39,114 nucleotides of DNA, taken from the NCBI RefSeq assembly GCF_009601025.1, contig NZ_WIVE01000039.1, positions 1-39,114 of the forward strand. Direction: 5' to 3'. This stretch comes from Roseospira navarrensis (GTDB lineage Bacteria > Pseudomonadota > Alphaproteobacteria > Rhodospirillales > Rhodospirillaceae). The position numbers were made by a program, and so were the translations under genes. Each line of letters begins with the position of its first letter. Within the stretch, counting starts at the first letter, position 1. The notes beneath the pieces were generated by a model that saw nothing but the letters and a program-made list of their open reading frames with translations, made no database searches and was not told the origin of the DNA. Below, piece after piece: positions 37,201 through 39,114 of the stretch.

Positions 37201-39114
37201 TCCAGCACCTTCTGAACGAACGCCTGCTTGTCGAACGCCGGCGGGTTCTGCGCCTGGGCGTCCATGGTGCCGACCTGATCGGTCTGGCCGTGCAGGCGGT
37301 TTTCAGCCTCCGTGACCTCGGCGGCGGCGTTGGCGACGGCGGACTTGTCCGCGCCGTCGCCATGGCGGGCCTGATCGGCGGCCCGGTTTTTCACCCGGCC
37401 CTTGGCCTGGCGGAAGGCGGGGTCCTCGGCGGGCGACGCGGGCGAGGGCGCGACCTCCACCTCGGGCACGGGATCGGGCGGCGGGCAGTCCTCGTCCTGG
37501 CGCTGGATCCGGTCGCCCTGGGGCCGCAGCGCGTCCCGGCGCTGTTGCAGCAAGTGCGAGAGTTCGTGGGCGAGCAGCCGCAGGCCGCCGCCCGCCTGCG
37601 GATCGGTGTCGTTGTCCTGGCGCAAGACGATGTGCTCGCCGCGCGTGAAGGCCCGCGCCCGGAGCGCCCGCGCGAGCTGGTGGGCGCGGGCGTCGTCGTG
37701 GAGGCGCACCCGGCCCAGATCGGCGCCCAGGCGCTGTTCCATGAACCGCCGGACGGGGTGCGCCAGCGGACGCCCGCCACCGCCGGTGACGGCCGCCACC
37801 TCGCGGGCAAGGCCGGGGGCGAGAGTCCCCCCCGCGCCGCCCGCCTCGGCCTTGCGCTGCACATCGGCGGGCGCGTCGGGTTCGGGCTCGTCGGGCACGG
37901 CCTCGGTGCCCGGGGCCTCGTCGATGGGCGGGCGAACCTGCTGAGGGTCGTCGCTGCCCGCCCGGGCGCCTGAGGCCGCATCGGCGCCGGTATCCTGATC
38001 CGCCTGGGCCTCGGCGGCCCCGGCATCCACGGCGGCGAGGGCCTCGCTCTCCACCGGCGGGGTCGGGGAAGGCGCGGACGCGCGCACGGGCGGATCCGCG
38101 CCCAGCATTCCCCCGGCGGCCTCGCGGTCGGTGGCGGGTCGGGTGCCGGCCTCGGTGGGGGCGGGCGGCGGCGGCGCGACGGCCGGGTCCTCGGCATAGG
38201 CGGCACCCGTGGGCAGGGTGAGCGCAAGGCGGGCCTCGTCCAGCGGCGGCAAAGACGGATCGGGCGCGCCGCCCCCAGGCACCCGCTGACGGCGGGCGAA
38301 CAGGGTCTGCTCGGGCGCGACCCGATGCAGGCTCCACGCCGTTTCCTGGGTCGCGCCGGTCCGGCGCGCCTCCAGCACGAGGCGGTATTCGGGCGTCTCG
38401 ATGGTCCGGCGCAGGGCGGCGGCCGTCGCCGCGTCCTCGTCGAACACCGCCAGTTCGGCCGCCTGCCGCCCGTCCAGCAGGGTGCGGCGCAGAAGCTCCG
38501 TGACGATGGTCAGGATCGCGGGGGGTGCCGCCTCCGGCCCATCCAGACCGAAGCGGGCCAGCAGGGCGTCGAGCGACGGGCGGTCCTGAAGGCCCCGCGC
38601 GGCCGCCGTGGCGGTGGCCGCGTGCGTCTCGATCTCCCGCTGGACGCGGTGCAGCCCGCCCTTCTGTTGCAACACGTGGGTGAGTTCGTGGGCGATCAGA
38701 CGCCGCCCGGCCTCCCCGCCCGGCTGGAACTGCCCGGGGCCGAACACGATGTGCGGGCCGACGGTGAACGCCCGCGCGCGGACGGCGGAGGCCAGCGCGT
38801 GCGCCTTCGGCCCGGTGTGGACGCGCACGGACCCGAAGTCGCGACCGAAGCGGGGTTCGAAGAACGAGCGCAGCGGGTCGGGCAGCGGCGCGCCGCCGGA
38901 GCGACGCAGCACACCCAGGTCGGACTCGAACCGGCGCGAGACCCGGGCGCGGCGGTGCGTCCGGGCCTGGGTCTGGAGGGGCTCTTCTTCCTCCTCGGCC
39001 TCGCGCTGGAGCGGGGCGGTCTGGGCGGCCTCTTCCTCTTCCTGGCGCTGGAGCGGGGCGGTCTGGGCGGCCTCTTCCTCTTCCTCCTGACGCTGGAGCG
39101 GGGCGGTCTGGGCC
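34287..39114 (-). CDS. Giant DUF4157 x2 - helical core - Ntox15 DNase toxin (5' end outside window)
   Basis: The frame is open to the window edge, giving at least 1,608 residues. Domains in order: E/Q-rich LQR repeats (coded from 39114 to about 38970); a first DUF4157 domain with the zinc-protease motif HELTHVLQQ (38664-38690); an acidic Pro/Ala-rich spacer; a second DUF4157 domain with HELSHLLQQ (37542-37568); a long charged helical region; a core (about 35700-35910) with GFTMFMENIGENIKNG and WLTGNLGSGGIQVPTSFD, like large eCIS-associated proteins; glycine-rich hydrophobic helices (35230-35540); and a lysine-rich linker KKLRKKKGKGKGKDKK. The C-terminal Ntox15 domain has YHRQLRDQEAGINAI and the HxxD site in LHDPDQVAGGSP (His codon 34473-34475). 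The predicted product is a DNase effector delivered by a contractile injection system, neutralised by the gene at 33647. The transport route is inferred, not shown. Confidence 0.9.
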   Translation of the reverse strand, partial: AQTAPLQRQEEEEEAAQTAPLQRQEEEEAAQTAPLQREAEEEEEPLQTQARTHRRARVSRRFESDLGVLRRSGGAPLPDPLRSFFEPRFGRDFGSVRVHTGPKAHALASAVRARAFTVGPHIVFGPGQFQPGGEAGRRLIAHELTHVLQQKGGLHRVQREIETHAATATAAARGLQDRPSLDALLARFGLDGPEAAPPAILTIVTELLRRTLLDGRQAAELAVFDEDAATAAALRRTIETPEYRLVLEARRTGATQETAWSLHRVAPEQTLFARRQRVPGGGAPDPSLPPLDEARLALTLPTGAAYAEDPAVAPPPPAPTEAGTRPATDREAAGGMLGADPPVRASAPSPTPPVESEALAAVDAGAAEAQADQDTGADAASGARAGSDDPQQVRPPIDEAPGTEAVPDEPEPDAPADVQRKAEAGGAGGTLAPGLAREVAAVTGGGGRPLAHPVRRFMEQRLGADLGRVRLHDDARAHQLARALRARAFTRGEHIVLRQDNDTDPQAGGGLRLLAHELSHLLQQRRDALRPQGDRIQRQDEDCPPPDPVPEVEVAPSPASPAEDPAFRQAKGRVKNRAADQARHGDGADKSAVANAAAEVTEAENRLHGQTDQVGTMDAQAQNPPAFDKQAFVQKVLDEVAKTAPATMDAFLKWAKQGKAAGVKSAVTTEVGTAQEKSQGPLAEAAEADPGPGQSPRQPGTLTIEPPGPEPGSVRADRAMPPQRTDSEIDMRADTVRTQNILKEACVTRDFMDKHDDPELKSAASMQDSVEESAAASPQQFRTEEKDILAKSRAGASAKGREGVTGLFADRDASFGAVGDTQLQTKDENQAKRDAASAKIDTLFKATQTKVTTRLTKLETDVNTAFDTGANAAVKKFERDMDAEAKRHKKSWLETLADWLFDPPPKEQKDFYEAGRKVFIADMRLVIEDVAKIVETGLADARKLVETGKTEVQAFIDGLGSELEDFKQQQSEQLNDKFRSLESTIDQKQGALVKGLAQRYVKALEAAQAAEQRIREAHKNLLEKAADVYTAVKDAVVGWIAQLSAVVGGAARKIIHDPGKFLRNLGAGVVQGFTMFMENIGENIKNGVVSWLTGNLGSGGIQVPTSFDAKGLIGFLLDLVGLGVANIKTIARKVFGRTVVAAIEKGMAGAEKIKAIFDILSAEGPSGLFKYLQGEFARMKDEVMGGIGKALAESLVVAGIKKVLGIVSGLVSGGVGTVVTIVATIVDVVLWLRDNAAQIAELVGTIASMAKAVFDGQVAALASAINGVLIRLLPLVLGFVGALVGIAGAIRKIQKIFKAIRKPATKAITALFRRFKALADKLLKKLRKKKGKGKGKDKKLSPTVVRRKLVEALEKPSRQEDPAKALAETRQLAASLKAKYQPQLKKGTIRITIQDKTAEAVARDNDIDLEVALSPGTHVERKTKVKLVSPMPVSVVRFLDKSHKSAWYQDEYHRQLRDQEAGINAILVEDWKKNRKDFDNGGRDSSSATEQRKFREQFEKKMLGEELKAAKKELKAQGIPADQIPDEALKLAEQRTAKFMKENVALHDPDQVAGGSPDAIKRMGLKRINSSIGSQWRTRVGILDKDTDQFLKQNGDPKTNMNVKLKAG
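39003..39114. repeat. In-frame tandem repeats in the toxin N-terminal region
   Basis: The sequence GAGCGGGGCGGTCTGGGCGG with flanking bases recurs three times (from 39003, 39045 and 39091), coding minus-strand repeats of about 14-15 residues (QEEEEAAQTAPLQR). It continues past the window edge. Acidic (V/L/I)QR repeats before DUF4157 are common in such proteins. Confidence 0.85.

Noticed and set aside
34755-37973. Very long open frame on the plus strand opposite the toxin gene
   Set aside because: It is a GC-rich shadow of the minus-strand frame: composition is dominated by R, G, L, D, H and Q, and it has no recognisable domain, while the opposite strand has clear DUF4157 and helical domains.

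Overview
The window is very GC-rich chromosomal DNA from an alphaproteobacterium, most likely a Rhodospirillales-type organism. This is judged from the proteobacterial/plant-type GshA beside RsmE, the B12-dependent ribonucleotide reductase as a large single chain, NnrU, 3-hydroxybutyrate dehydrogenase, a cysteine-free L31 and the alphaproteobacterial style of dispersed GTCATCCTGAG repeats. No tRNA, rRNA or CRISPR was recognised. The genus cannot be fixed from the sequence alone.

Layout, left to right. 1-590: the 3' end of an IS481-type insertion sequence. 626-2894: rsmE-gshA (minus). 3110-3670: exported PEBP/YbhB protein. 3906-5120: a compact, AT-richer toxin/immunity pair with an RNase A-like CdiA-CT domain and a CdiI-type immunity protein. 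5459-6778: a Tat-exported nicotinamidase and a DUF559 endonuclease-like gene bracketed by G/C-tract hairpins. 6940-10674: nrdJ, whose upstream region carries NrdR-like boxes in 31-bp phase and a pair of DnaA-box-like sites. 11208-12308: a GT-B-type glycosyltransferase-like gene. 12534-15210: an lpxD-acp-fabF-like operon. 15889-18190: nnrU, bdhA and an exported protein of unknown role. 18600-21017: ftsK. 21504-23398: macrodomain hydrolase, BASS transporter and GFA-family gene. 23585-28122: two exported proteins, rpmE, an orphan membrane/helical protein and rph. 28377-32122: a DUF58 / BatA-DUF4159 pair without its usual MoxR ATPase. 32425-33478: a DHFR-like reductase and a small beta-rich protein resembling spike-tip/PAAR-like accessories.

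The right end is the most striking part. A giant minus-strand gene (34287 to beyond the window edge, at least 1,608 residues) encodes E/Q-rich LQR repeats, two DUF4157 domains with HELTH and HELSH motifs, a long helical core like that of large proteins carried by extracellular contractile injection systems (eCIS), glycine-rich hydrophobic segments, a lysine-rich linker, and a C-terminal Ntox15 (Tde1-like DNase) domain with an HxxD motif. Immediately downstream on the same strand is a GAD-like/DUF1851 protein of the Tdi1 immunity type. The inference is an antibacterial DNase effector with its immunity protein, built on an eCIS/CIS cargo scaffold.

Between genes the window is full of dispersed palindromic repeats. 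There are at least four families: GTCATCCTGAG elements, CAACGG..CCGTTG hairpins, G/C-tract hairpins and a multi-hairpin cassette. The non-coding stretches at 15211-15888, 18191-18599, 21018-21503 and 32123-32424 consist largely of these.
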